NCBI GenBank assembly: GCA_003210735.1
Contig: QCUM01000006.1
Span: forward strand, 1-64,000
Length of the DNA stretch: 64,000 nt
Reading direction: 5' to 3'
DNA from: Synechococcus sp. AG-679-D13
GTDB lineage: Bacteria > Cyanobacteriota > Cyanobacteriia > PCC-6307 > Cyanobiaceae
Shown: positions 54,443 to 62,813 of the stretch, piece after piece
Position numbering within the stretch: the first letter of the stretch is position 1
How the letters are laid out: every line of letters starts with the position of its first letter
Translations under genes and position numbers: made by a program
Notes under the pieces: model-generated
Database searches by the model: none
What the model saw: only the letters and a program-made list of their open reading frames with translations
Told to the model about the DNA's origin: nothing

Positions 54443-54488
54443 TCAATAGCGGGATAACTAGTTGAGGGATGTGAAGCCCTGAATAAAT

Positions 54489-54502
54489 CCCCCAAAAGGG
54501 GG
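54489..54502. repeat. Short perfect hairpin CCCCC-AAAA-GGGGG
   Basis: A 5-bp GC stem with a 4-nt A loop (plus a flanking T-A pair) sits 46 nt after the VOC stop. It is not followed by a T-run, so it is a weak or partial terminator for the VOC gene. Confidence 0.5.
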
Positions 54503-54817
54503 AGGTATTCTCCTTCTGGAACGGCGATGGTGTGTTTACGAGGCGAGATTACTCATTCATTCAATTCTCAGCCAACTCTTACTTGTTTTGAGTTATGTTT
54601 TGCAATCCAAAAGGTGATTGTGTATTCACGCCACGAACGTTCCACCCATGAAATCAATGAACAATAAACTAAACGGCCAAATATGCCGGGTCAAGTTTTA
54701 ACCCGGTCTCGGATTAGCACCAATCATCAACAGGCAAATGGCTGATTTCGACATGTGTGAAGAGTAGAGCAAGTTGACTGTCGCTATTTATCTCCTGACA
54801 AGATCTCACATACACCA

Positions 54818-54843
54818 CCCCGTCAGCAACGGCGGGGTTTTTT
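54818..54843 (+). terminator. Rho-independent terminator in the island
   Basis: CCCCG (54818-54822) pairs with CGGGG (54833-54837), loop TCAGCAACGG, followed by six T (54838-54843). Its tail and loop closely resemble the terminator at 55119. Confidence 0.82.
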
Positions 54844-54911
54844 ATTGCCCTTAGACGTACTGGACAAGAGGAGCTCTAAGGAAACTATCAGGCAACACTT
54901 GGGAATCATGA

Positions 54912-54977
54912 ATGGTAGCAGGAGCGATCGTGGGCGATGGTGTATTCACAGGGAGACAGACTCCCACATCGCATTAA
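54912..54977 (+). CDS. Putative 21-aa peptide carrying the GDGVFT repeat
   Basis: ATG at 54912 opens a short frame, MVAGAIVGDGVFTGRQTPTS plus one residue. It contains the third copy of a sequence whose three translations all read GD(G/C)VFT. The same DNA can fold as GCGATG/CATCGC enclosing GGGAG/CTCCC (54934-54972). No ribosome-binding site is clear. It may be a leader peptide or RNA element rather than a functional protein. Confidence 0.25.
   Translation: MVAGAIVGDGVFTGRQTPTSH
54934..54972 (+). promoter_or_regulatory. Structured leader candidate upstream of the 25-aa membrane ORF
   Basis: GCGATG (54934-54939) pairs with CATCGC (54967-54972), and GGGAG (54951-54955) with CTCCC (54961-54965). 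The structure ends 9 nt before ATG 54982 and could control access to it. Confidence 0.35.
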
Positions 54978-54981
54978 TCAA

Positions 54982-55059
54982 ATGATCCCTTTTGTACTCG
55001 TGTTCGCGTGGGTTTTCTCATTTATTGTGATCACCCATGAGAAGCCCTTTGACTTTTAA
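54982..55059 (+). CDS. Putative 25-aa single-span membrane peptide
   Basis: ATG 54982 gives a peptide with one hydrophobic helix (MIPFVLVFAWVFSFIVIT) and a charged tail HEKPFDF, like known small membrane subunits of photosynthetic and respiratory complexes. It is bracketed by a structured leader and a strong terminator at 55119, forming a compact transcription unit. The ribosome-binding site is weak. I know no homologue by name. Confidence 0.45.
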   Translation: MIPFVLVFAWVFSFIVITHEKPFDF

Positions 55060-55118
55060 TGTCTCACATAGCTACGCATAAATATAGATGAATTAAACCA
55101 AAATCTATCTCACTCTTT

Positions 55119-55142
55119 CCCCGTCGCAAGGCGGGGGTTTTT
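55119..55142 (+). terminator. Strong terminator with a GNRA tetraloop
   Basis: CCCCGTC (55119-55125) pairs with GGCGGGG (55130-55136), with one G-U pair, closed by the GCAA tetraloop and followed by a run of T (55138-55142). It is preceded only by the 25-aa ORF. Confidence 0.85.
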
Positions 55143-55446
55143 ATTGCAAGCTCAAGGGGATAGCACTTCAGACAGTCACATCTGAACCACGACCCGCAAC
55201 ACAGAGAGATATATCTGTTCTTGCTGTGAGAGCTTTTTATCGCAACGCAAACCAATGACCTTGGACCATCCAAAGGGTTGGGTGCTGGTGGCTTCGAGAT
55301 AACCACTTCTGACGATGGAAAAGGTAGACAGACTTGTGGCTTGGGACCTCTAGGCAGCCTTTAACCAGTTGAGGGAGAAGACACAGCAAAACAATCACTC
55401 AGATAGGTGATGCAACGACTTCAACAACGAATGAGAATGAAGAGAG
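55143..55446. other. Spacer before the 172-aa gene
   Basis: About 300 nt with no supported gene. It serves presumably as promoter region for the two-gene unit that starts at 55447; no consensus -10 stands out. Confidence 0.5.
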
Positions 55447-55965
55447 ATGGAACCAATTTTGATGGACTACACACAAGTGATGAAATGGATCAACAAAACT
55501 CATAACCACACTGATCATCCATTGGAGATTATTGAAGATCGACTTTGGATTGGCTGTCTGGCTTGGCAAGGAGGTCTTGAGCAAACACAAAGAGAATTGA
55601 AGTCAATGGGAGTTTATCTTTTTGATTCTGAACTATTTATGTGCCAAAGGGAATATGAGCAATGGTTACAGCTAGCAGAGGATAAGCCTCTGGAAGAGCT
55701 TGAAATCAGCTTCTTAGTGTCTGACGAACAAGAGAAGATCAATAATCTTAGAGATCTTAATCAATACAGCACAGAGCCAACCAATACAAATAGCAATGGA
55801 GTGCTAAAACCCCTCTCCATGAAAGACATCCAGATGTTGTTTATCCGGCAGCATCAGGAGCTTGAAAATCGGCTGATGACGACAGAAATCATGTCCGAAC
55901 GCGTAGCCGTTGATAACGAACTAACCCAGCTTGAGAATGCTATCGCTGAAATGGAGGTGAACTGA
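55447..55965 (+). CDS. Hypothetical 172-aa protein of the island
   Basis: ATG 55447 follows a purine-rich AGAGAG. The soluble protein has a compact N-terminal part with IEDRLWIGCLAWQGGLEQTQ and ELKSMGVYLFDSELFMCQRE, then an Asn/Thr-rich linker, and an acidic C-terminal helix (about 125-170). No domain was recognised. The stop overlaps the ATG of the next gene (TGATG), so the two are coupled and probably act together. Confidence 0.6.
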   Translation: MEPILMDYTQVMKWINKTHNHTDHPLEIIEDRLWIGCLAWQGGLEQTQRELKSMGVYLFDSELFMCQREYEQWLQLAEDKPLEELEISFLVSDEQEKINNLRDLNQYSTEPTNTNSNGVLKPLSMKDIQMLFIRQHQELENRLMTTEIMSERVAVDNELTQLENAIAEMEVN

Positions 55966-56225
55966 TGACTTCAACAAAAAACACTGAAGCCAATATGATC
56001 GTCGATATTAGTTTTGCTTTGATTCTGGCACTACCAATCGCGATTGCAGGTGGCAATATCATGACCACAAGTACCAATGCCTTGGAAGCTGCAGGAAAGT
56101 GTGGCGCAGATGTCAATCAAAATCAGCATCAAGAATGTGTCGTTGACGAGAAACGCAAACGAGTTGAACGCATCGACACAAGTGCAGACGTTATTATAGA
56201 AACCTACAGATATACGAATGCATAA
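55965..56225 (+). CDS. Hypothetical 86-aa protein with one membrane helix
   Basis: It is coupled to the previous gene by a 1-nt overlap. A hydrophobic helix (about 12-30, VDISFALILALPIAIAGG) could be an uncleaved signal anchor. The remainder is polar with two Cys (KCGAD and HQECVVD) and a charged tail ending ETYRYTNA. No family was recognised. The partner gene is soluble, so a membrane anchor-effector pair is possible (inference). Confidence 0.5.
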   Translation: MTSTKNTEANMIVDISFALILALPIAIAGGNIMTTSTNALEAAGKCGADVNQNQHQECVVDEKRKRVERIDTSADVIIETYRYTNA

Positions 56226-56302
56226 CATCACAAAGGCATGACGCAGTGACTGGCAACAGCCCATCACTATTGGATATATTGTTGCCTGCATATTGACATT
56301 CA

Positions 56303-56434
56303 ATGTACAGAATTCCAGGGATTATTTTCCCGAAAAACATTGAGAAGCCTGGGAAGCGTCCGTTCCTCCCGTCGACTCCATGGATCAAACAATTCGTCGC
56401 TGCAATCAAAGGCGAACTCGATGGAAAAACATAA
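56303..56434 (+). CDS. Putative 43-aa basic protein
   Basis: ATG 56303 opens a 43-residue basic frame, MYRIPGIIFPKNIEKPGKRP, with two Pro-rich segments and a C-terminal helix (WIKQFVAAIKGELDGK). It stands between the island pair and hfq and has no competing frame. The composition looks protein-like, but no homologue is named. Confidence 0.4.
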   Translation: MYRIPGIIFPKNIEKPGKRPFLPSTPWIKQFVAAIKGELDGKT

Positions 56435-56512
56435 AAAGTCTTACCAGAAACGGGCTTAATGGCTTTCTTTGCTGAACTGGAGCATGGTGACGCGCTCGCT
56501 TGATCGACTCCT

Positions 56513-56734
56513 ATGGATACACCTCCCCTCGATCCGAGTCTCCCGGGTGTGCGCCTGCTTCAGACATGGATCAGGGAGCAAAGCCCAATCAGTGTTGAAG
56601 TGATTGGAGCGGAGCGTGTCGAAGGCCGGCTGATCTGGCAGGACTCCGAATTTCTGGCGATTGAACGAAGTGCCGGCAGCAGACCGACCCTGGTCAGCCG
56701 TCGCCAGGTTTGCGTGATCCGTTCACTCGGCTGA
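56513..56734 (+). CDS. hfq: Cyanobacterial Hfq-like Sm protein
   Basis: The 73-residue protein [20 protein letters not shown] then [16 protein letters not shown] and [12 protein letters not shown] follows the Sm1/Sm2 fold of cyanobacterial Hfq. Cyanobacterial Hfq lacks the usual YKHA RNA-binding signature and in Synechocystis binds the pilus ATPase PilB1 rather than acting as a classic sRNA chaperone. It is 49 nt upstream of leuS in the same direction, so probably co-transcribed. It marks the right end of the accessory island. Confidence 0.82.
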   Translation: MDTPPLDPSLPGVRLLQTWIREQSPISVEVIGAERVEGRLIWQDSEFLAIERSAGSRPTLVSRRQVCVIRSLG

Positions 56735-56783
56735 AACCTGCGGATGTGACACGATCTCTGCCTTACTGCCGTTCGGTCCAACC

Positions 56784-59357
56784 GTGAACAGCCGTTACGC
56801 CCCTGCCGAGATCGAAAAGCGCTGGCAGGCGTGCTGGAAAATTGACGGTCTGGATTCGACTCCGGAAACGGTCGATGACAACGGCTTCTACGCCCTGTCG
56901 ATGTTTCCGTATCCCTCGGGGACACTGCACATGGGCCATGTGCGCAATTACGTGATCACGGATGTGATCGCCCGGGTTCAGCGGATGCGCGGCCGACCTG
57001 TGCTTCATCCGATGGGATGGGATGCCTTCGGACTTCCAGCGGAAAACGCCGCGATCGAGCGCAACATCGATCCAGGCGACTGGACCGACCGCAATATCGA
57101 GCAGATGCGGGGTCAGCTGGAGAAGCTGGGTCTGTCCATCGACTGGGATCGGGAACAGGCGACCTGCCACAGCGATTACTACCGCTGGACCCAGTGGTTG
57201 TTCCTCGAGTTGTTCGATGGCGGCTTGGCCTACCGAAAGAACGCCACGGTGAACTGGGATCCGATGGATCAGACCGTGCTGGCCAATGAACAGGTGGACT
57301 CCGAAGGGCGTTCCTGGCGCTCCGGGGCGCTGGTGGAGCAACGACAGCTGAACCAGTGGTTTCTTCGCATAACGGACTACGCCGAGCGGCTTCTGCAGGA
57401 CCTGGATGAGCTGGAGGGATGGCCGGAGCGTGTTCGGACCATGCAGGCCAACTGGATCGGTCGTTCCGAAGGTGCTGAGATCACCTTCCAGGTGGTCGGA
57501 CATGACGCGACACCCGTCACTGTTTTCACCACGCGCCCCGACACACTCGCCGGGGCCTCCTACGTGGTGCTGGCACCTGAACATGCCCTTGTTGAACAGC
57601 TCACCAGCGGGGAATGCCTCGAAGCCGTCACAACCTTCCAGGCCGAAGTCGCCCGGCTCAGTGCACTGGAACGAACCAGTGACGACGGTCCGAAACGAGG
57701 CGTCGCCATAGGTGCCAGCGTGATCAATCCACTGACGGACCAGGTCTTGCCCGTCTGGATCGCCGATTACGTGCTGGCGGAATACGGCACGGGAGCCGTG
57801 ATGGGGGTTCCGGCCCACGATCAAAGGGATACCCGCTTTGCAGGCAGCAACAACCTGCCGATTCAGCAGGTGATCGAAGCGGAGGGAGCGGCTGCTGCGA
57901 TCTCCAGTGGCGAAGCCTGGACTGATGCCGGTGTGTTGATCAATTCCGGTGATCTGGATGGAATGGAGTCCACAGCGGCCAAAGCCGAAGTCACACGGAG
58001 GGGGGACGCCGCAGGCTGGGCGTCCGCGAAGGTGACCTATCGCCTTCGGGACTGGTTGATCTCACGCCAGCGCTACTGGGGTTGTCCGATCCCGATCATC
58101 CATTGCCCCGATTGCGGTGCAGTGCCTGTACCCCGCGAAGACCTGCCGGTGGAGCTGCCGCGGGGAATCGATCTCTCCGGCAAGGGTGGCTCACCGCTCT
58201 CACAGCAGGAGTCGTGGGTCAATGCGCCATGCCCCAACTGCGGAAAACCCGGTCGCAGGGAAACCGACACCATGGACACCTTCATGTGTTCCTCCTGGTA
58301 TTTCCTGCGGTTCGCCGATCCGCACAACACGGATGCACCATTCAGCCGAGAGGCAGCAAACCGCTGGTTGCCGGTGCAGCAGTACGTGGGTGGGATCGAG
58401 CACGCCATTCTTCACCTGCTCTATTCCCGTTTTTTCACCAAGGCCCTCAAGGATCGGGGCCTGCTGGATGTGAATGAACCATTCGATCGTCTTCTCACCC
58501 AGGGAATGGTCCAGGGGACGACCTACCGCAATCCGAGCACTGGTCGCTATGTGGCCCCGGCCGATGTTGCAGACCCTGATCAACCGAAGGATCCAGAGAC
58601 GGGAGACCCACTGGAGGTGTTGTTCGAGAAGATGTCGAAGTCGAAGTACAACGGCGTTGATCCAGCTGCGGTGATCGACCGTTACGGAGCCGACACGGCC
58701 CGGATGTTCATCCTGTTCAAGGCCCCTCCCGAAAAAGATCTCGAATGGGATGACGCCGATGTGGAAGGGCAGTTCCGATTTCTGCAACGCATCTGGCGGC
58801 TGGTCGAATCCGCTGCCGGACAACTCGACTCCCTTGAGCCAAGACCACAACCCGACCCACTCACCCAGACAGAGGCAGACATCCGTCGTGCGGTACACAC
58901 CGCCATTGCCGCTGTCAGCGAAGACCTTCAGGACGACATTCAGCTGAACACAGCCATCTCGGAACTGATGAAGCTCACCAATGCCATCAATGCCGCTGAT
59001 CTGGGAAATCTGCGTGCACCGCTGCAGGCTGAGGCTATATCTACCTTGATCCGCTTGCTGGCACCTTTTTCACCACATCTGGCTGAGGAGCTATGGCACC
59101 AGCTGGGGGGAACAGAGAGCGTCCATCGCCAGAGCTGGCCGGTGCTCGATCCTGAGGCACTGGTTCAGGACACCGTTGACCTTGTGATCCAGGTGAAAGG
59201 CAAGGTGAGGGGAACCATCAAGGTTCCCAGCGATGCCGATAAAGCAATGCTGGAACAACTGGCGCTTGCCAGCGAGGTGGCCTCTAAATGGCTGGATGGA
59301 CAACCTCCACGCCGCGTCATCGTTGTGCCGGGAAAACTGGTCAACCTTGTTCCCTGA
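56784..59357 (+). CDS. leuS: Leucyl-tRNA synthetase
   Basis: The 857-residue class I enzyme has the HIGH-like motif [14 protein letters not shown] (about 39-52), the CP1 editing domain (about 220-415), a zinc-like cluster with [21 protein letters not shown] (about residue 621) and a C-terminal anticodon and Leu-specific domain. Codons and motifs are intact. It faces pgi tail to tail across an 11-nt gap. Confidence 0.98.
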   Translation: MNSRYAPAEIEKRWQACWKIDGLDSTPETVDDNGFYALSMFPYPSGTLHMGHVRNYVITDVIARVQRMRGRPVLHPMGWDAFGLPAENAAIERNIDPGDWTDRNIEQMRGQLEKLGLSIDWDREQATCHSDYYRWTQWLFLELFDGGLAYRKNATVNWDPMDQTVLANEQVDSEGRSWRSGALVEQRQLNQWFLRITDYAERLLQDLDELEGWPERVRTMQANWIGRSEGAEITFQVVGHDATPVTVFTTRPDTLAGASYVVLAPEHALVEQLTSGECLEAVTTFQAEVARLSALERTSDDGPKRGVAIGASVINPLTDQVLPVWIADYVLAEYGTGAVMGVPAHDQRDTRFAGSNNLPIQQVIEAEGAAAAISSGEAWTDAGVLINSGDLDGMESTAAKAEVTRRGDAAGWASAKVTYRLRDWLISRQRYWGCPIPIIHCPDCGAVPVPREDLPVELPRGIDLSGKGGSPLSQQESWVNAPCPNCGKPGRRETDTMDTFMCSSWYFLRFADPHNTDAPFSREAANRWLPVQQYVGGIEHAILHLLYSRFFTKALKDRGLLDVNEPFDRLLTQGMVQGTTYRNPSTGRYVAPADVADPDQPKDPETGDPLEVLFEKMSKSKYNGVDPAAVIDRYGADTARMFILFKAPPEKDLEWDDADVEGQFRFLQRIWRLVESAAGQLDSLEPRPQPDPLTQTEADIRRAVHTAIAAVSEDLQDDIQLNTAISELMKLTNAINAADLGNLRAPLQAEAISTLIRLLAPFSPHLAEELWHQLGGTESVHRQSWPVLDPEALVQDTVDLVIQVKGKVRGTIKVPSDADKAMLEQLALASEVASKWLDGQPPRRVIVVPGKLVNLVP

Positions 59358-59365
59358 ACCAAAGG

Positions 59366-59385
59366 GCTTCAGATTTTTCTGAAGC
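59366..59385. terminator. Hairpin at the leuS-pgi convergence
   Basis: GCTTCAG (59366-59372) pairs with CTGAAGC (59379-59385), 7 bp with loop ATTTTT. The pgi stop codon lies inside the stem. It may end both transcripts, although no external T-run is present. Confidence 0.45.
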
Positions 59386-60967
59386 GCAGCGTGATCGGCT
59401 CGGCCCAGTCGCCATCTGCCGCATAGCCGCGATTGTTGCCGACAAGGTGGCGCAAGGTCATGAACATCGACTCCTCGGAATTTTCACCGAGTGTTTGAGC
59501 AAGATCATCAATGCTTCTGGCCACACCATCGGAAAGCAGTTCCTCGACCCTTGTCTGGAGCTCGAGAACTGCTGCAGCTGCTTTCTTCCCAGCCTCAACA
59601 CCGGGCTGGTGGTAGGCGTTCACATTGACCACTTCGCCGTAGAGCCCAACAGCGCGCTCAAACAGGGCGATCAGGGCGCCGAGTCGACGTTCATCAAAAC
59701 AACGCATGCTGATGGTCATCGATTGGCGGCCGCCTTCGGTGAGGGCTGAGCGGGTGCCTTGAAGGAAACCACCAAGGAAGTCGCCGGAGCACTCCCCCTT
59801 GATCGGCGGAATATCTGCCACATCGGCAAGCACCTCGATGAATGTCGCAAAAAAGTTGTCGACACCATCTCGGAGCTGCTGCACATAGGCGTGTTGATCG
59901 GTGGAGCCCTTGTTGCCATACACCGCAATCCCCTGATTCACGACAGCGCCATCGCGGTCCAGGCGCTTGCCGAGTGACTCCATCACCAGTTGCTGGAGGT
60001 AACGACTGAAAACCTCGAGGCGATCGCGATAGGGCAACACGACCATGTCGCGCCGGCCACAACCATCTCCAGCCACATGCCAGGCAGCCGCCATCAGAGC
60101 CGCAGGGTTGCGGCGCAGGTCCGGAACACGCGTGGCCACATCCATCTCGGCAGCACCCGCGAGGAAGGAACGGATGTCTGAACCGATCAGAACCGCAGGC
60201 AGAAGACCAACCGCACTGGTGATGCTGGTGCGACCACCCACCCAGTCGAACATGTCGAACCGCTTCAGCCAGCCCTGCTCAGAGGCCTGCTGATCCAGCT
60301 TGCTGTCGGCCATCGTGATCGCCACAGCTTGTTCCGGCCAGGAACCGCCGACTGCATCGAGGCGAAGACGGGCCTGCTCCATTCCAATGTGAGGTTCAGG
60401 CGTCCCGCCGGACTTGCTCACAGTGACCACCAATGTGGTCTTGAGCCTGTCGCCGAGGCCCGCCAGGACCGTGCTCATGCCATCGGGATCGACATTGTCG
60501 AAGAAGTGGAATGGCATACCTGCATTGGGACGTTGCAGGGCGCGCACCATCAGCATCGGACCGAGACCGCTCCCACCGATGCCGATCCAGAGCACATCGG
60601 TGAAGGGCTTGCCGCAGGGGGCCTTGATGGCACCGCTCAGAACATCCTTGCCGAATTGTTCGATCTGATCGATTTCCGTGGCGACGTGATTGCCCACAGT
60701 TTCACTGGGAGCGAGTTCGGGTGCTCGCAGCCAGTAATGACCCACCTGGCGCTGCTCATCGGGATTGGCGATGGCACCAGCTTCCAGCTGCTGCATGGCC
60801 TCGAATGCCGTTTTAAAGCCGGGTTCAAGCCGCTCGAAATCCGCTGCATTGACACGCATCCGACTGACATCAAGCCAGACGCCCAGCCCATCGTGAAACC
60901 AGAGCAGATCGCAGAGACGCTTCCACTGTGTCTTCGCGTCGTCGACGCTGAAATCCGGGAAGCTCAT
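59369..60967 (-). CDS. pgi: Glucose-6-phosphate isomerase
   Basis: Pgi interconverts glucose-6-phosphate and fructose-6-phosphate in glycogen use and the oxidative pentose pathway. The 532-residue protein has the phosphate-binding loop IGGSGLGPM, the SKSGGTPE segment, GGRTSITSAVGLLPAVL and the late catalytic His/Lys region near VNVNAYHQPGVEAGK. Length fits the cyanobacterial form. Its stop lies in the hairpin shared with leuS. Confidence 0.96.
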   Translation of the reverse strand: MSFPDFSVDDAKTQWKRLCDLLWFHDGLGVWLDVSRMRVNAADFERLEPGFKTAFEAMQQLEAGAIANPDEQRQVGHYWLRAPELAPSETVGNHVATEIDQIEQFGKDVLSGAIKAPCGKPFTDVLWIGIGGSGLGPMLMVRALQRPNAGMPFHFFDNVDPDGMSTVLAGLGDRLKTTLVVTVSKSGGTPEPHIGMEQARLRLDAVGGSWPEQAVAITMADSKLDQQASEQGWLKRFDMFDWVGGRTSITSAVGLLPAVLIGSDIRSFLAGAAEMDVATRVPDLRRNPAALMAAAWHVAGDGCGRRDMVVLPYRDRLEVFSRYLQQLVMESLGKRLDRDGAVVNQGIAVYGNKGSTDQHAYVQQLRDGVDNFFATFIEVLADVADIPPIKGECSGDFLGGFLQGTRSALTEGGRQSMTISMRCFDERRLGALIALFERAVGLYGEVVNVNAYHQPGVEAGKKAAAAVLELQTRVEELLSDGVARSIDDLAQTLGENSEESMFMTLRHLVGNNRGYAADGDWAEPITLRFRKI

Positions 60968-61082
60968 CAGGTGCTGCGGCAGCAGTTAGTTCGAAGGTAT
61001 CGACGATCGACACGTTTTCCCGTCAGATGGGACAGCACAGCTAGTTTCAGTCGGATTTCCCATCGGACAGCAACACAGCTCC

Positions 61083-61880
61083 ATGTCAGACCTCCTGCGC
61101 CGCAGCGCAGTACTGGGCATCGCCATCGCCGCGTTGTGCTCCCCGATCCGGTCTCCGGAGCATCAAAAGCTGTCAGCGTTGCCTGACAATCCCACCGCCG
61201 GTGGGATTGATCTCGCCAGTGCAGCTGACTCCACCACGGATCCGCTGCAGTTCTCTCCAGATGAACTGGAGCTGCTCGAGCGTCGTTTTGGCGTCCACGG
61301 TCCCCAGCACCGTTTCGCCCAACTGGTGACCCGAGGAGTGGATCGGATTGAGCCGGTCCGGAGCAACACCCTGGCCCAGTTGCGCCAACTCAAGCCTGTG
61401 ATCCTTCGCCAGTCCAGGCTGCAACGGGTGAATCCGATGCTGGTGACAGCGATTCTTTTTGATGAGATCCAGCACTCCAAACCCGGCGAAGGTCTGCCGT
61501 TCATTGCCCATTCCGGTCTAGTCCGAACCCTGGGCCCCGCTCAGCTGGGGATTACGGAATTGATTCACCAGCAGCGCCTGCCGGAACGACCCAGCGCCCT
61601 TCAAGTGAGATGGGCCCGCAACCAGCTGCTGAATCCGGCCTTCAACGTGGAGGTACTGGTTGGCAAAATTCACCGTCTCAAGGGCGAACTCGGACTTCGC
61701 ACGGATCAGCCGCTCAATGCCAGTCGGTCGATTGACGATGCCAAGGCCATCGCAACGCTGACCTATCTCCACAACGGCAAACTCGACTACCCCACGCGCG
61801 TGCTGAGCTACATGCAGGATCCTGCTCTGCATGGATTGATCTACAGCAGTCGACGCAGTCGGCAGACAACGCTGATCTGA
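61083..61880 (+). CDS. Exported transglycosylase-like protein (DUF1402-type)
   Basis: The 265-residue protein has a short hydrophobic N-terminus (about 7-22) that may be a signal peptide. The body has a lysozyme-like pattern: VNPMLVTAILFDEIQHSKPG with a candidate catalytic Glu, TLGPAQLGITELIHQQ, and ATLTYLHNGKLDYPTRVLSYMQ. It resembles DUF1402/soluble transglycosylase-like proteins. Whether it cleaves murein is untested. It is convergent with the amidase gene (6-nt gap), both envelope-directed. Confidence 0.65.
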   Translation: MSDLLRRSAVLGIAIAALCSPIRSPEHQKLSALPDNPTAGGIDLASAADSTTDPLQFSPDELELLERRFGVHGPQHRFAQLVTRGVDRIEPVRSNTLAQLRQLKPVILRQSRLQRVNPMLVTAILFDEIQHSKPGEGLPFIAHSGLVRTLGPAQLGITELIHQQRLPERPSALQVRWARNQLLNPAFNVEVLVGKIHRLKGELGLRTDQPLNASRSIDDAKAIATLTYLHNGKLDYPTRVLSYMQDPALHGLIYSSRRSRQTTLI

Positions 61881-61886
61881 ACGGAC

Positions 61887-62813
61887 TCAGCTCAGGCAGA
61901 GATCTCCCAAGGCTGCAAGACGAAGTTGCAGCTCTGACCAGTCGAAACTCCTGGGATCGGAACGTTCACCACCCAGATCCACGTGGCGGTGGGTGGTGAT
62001 CGACGCTGCTGGGAGGTCGAAGCTGTTCAGCCAGCCGGACAGGACCAACGCCAGGCTGTCGTACTGACGAACGGTGTAGCCGGAATGGCGCGACTGCATG
62101 TTCTCTCCATCAAAAGGTGTCTCGAGACTGAGATGCAGCGCAAAGTTGTTCACGCTTCCTTTCAACGCACCGTTGGTGACGGCCCATTCCCCGAGAAAAG
62201 CAGAAAAGCCTGCTCCATAAGCCCGTTTCAGCGGATTAACCAGATCGACCACCTGGCCGTCCAGGCCGATCAGCGTGTGATAGCTGACTTGATCCTCATC
62301 TCTGGGATGGGGCGTCTGGAAGGTGTTGATCGCCGAGGTCATGCCATAAACGGTTTCGTGCAGAACCACCACCCGAGGCGATGCATCCAGTGATCGACCA
62401 TTGGCATCGCGCAGGACGCGTTCACCGAAATTGGTGGGATGAATCTCAACCGAACGGCGCCAGGTTGATGAACGGCTCTGCAATCCCTCAAGACGCTGGA
62501 GAACCGTTGGATTGATCCCTTCACACTGATGCGCCAGGGGAGAGGTCCAGGAACGAGAACGCGGGGCACGGGTTCCCGGTGCTGAGGGTGAACCCTTCAG
62601 CCCATCGCGAGACCTCTTACCAACACTGTCCAGGAGATCAAGCAGGGATGGTTGATCTCCAGCGCCGGAATCCAGACGTCGATCCGCAAAGGTCCAACCG
62701 GCAATCACCAGAAGACATGAACTGCTGAGTACAGCAACAACGACAAAGGACCGTCGCTGTCTCCAGCAACGGGTCGCGTCAGCGAAACGCTGGATCAGAG
62801 GAAGCGAAACCAT
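61887..62813 (-). CDS. N-acetylmuramoyl-L-alanine amidase (Amidase_2)
   Basis: The 308-residue protein has an N-terminal membrane anchor (about 23-45, VVVAVLSSSCLLVIAGWTFA). Its amidase-2 domain has zinc ligands in VVLHETVYG, FALHLSLETP and TTHRHVDLGG. It removes stem peptides from glycan strands. Its start overlaps the upstream M61 peptidase gene by 19 nt on the same strand. Confidence 0.88.
   Translation of the reverse strand: MVSLPLIQRFADATRCWRQRRSFVVVAVLSSSCLLVIAGWTFADRRLDSGAGDQPSLLDLLDSVGKRSRDGLKGSPSAPGTRAPRSRSWTSPLAHQCEGINPTVLQRLEGLQSRSSTWRRSVEIHPTNFGERVLRDANGRSLDASPRVVVLHETVYGMTSAINTFQTPHPRDEDQVSYHTLIGLDGQVVDLVNPLKRAYGAGFSAFLGEWAVTNGALKGSVNNFALHLSLETPFDGENMQSRHSGYTVRQYDSLALVLSGWLNSFDLPAASITTHRHVDLGGERSDPRSFDWSELQLRLAALGDLCLS

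Larger units (their letters stand above)
54443..54911. other. Island segment with tiny ORFs, hairpins and two copies of a coding repeat
   Basis: No normal-length gene. Elements: hairpin CCCCC-AAAA-GGGGG (54489-54502); a GGCGATGGTGTGTTTAC copy at 54523-54539; a second copy, GGTGATTGTGTATTCAC, at 54613-54629 inside an 18-codon ATG frame (54595-54651); hairpin CCGGGT/ACCCGG (54686-54706); and a terminator at 54818. Short frames at 54648-54701 and 54738 add nothing supported. Confidence 0.55.

Noticed and set aside
56763-57824. 353-aa (-) open frame opposite leuS
   Set aside because: Antisense to leuS with all its motifs; no start signal and no recognisable domain.
60329-61186. 285-aa (+) open frame over pgi
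   Set aside because: Mostly antisense to pgi and then out of frame with the transglycosylase-like gene; a shadow.
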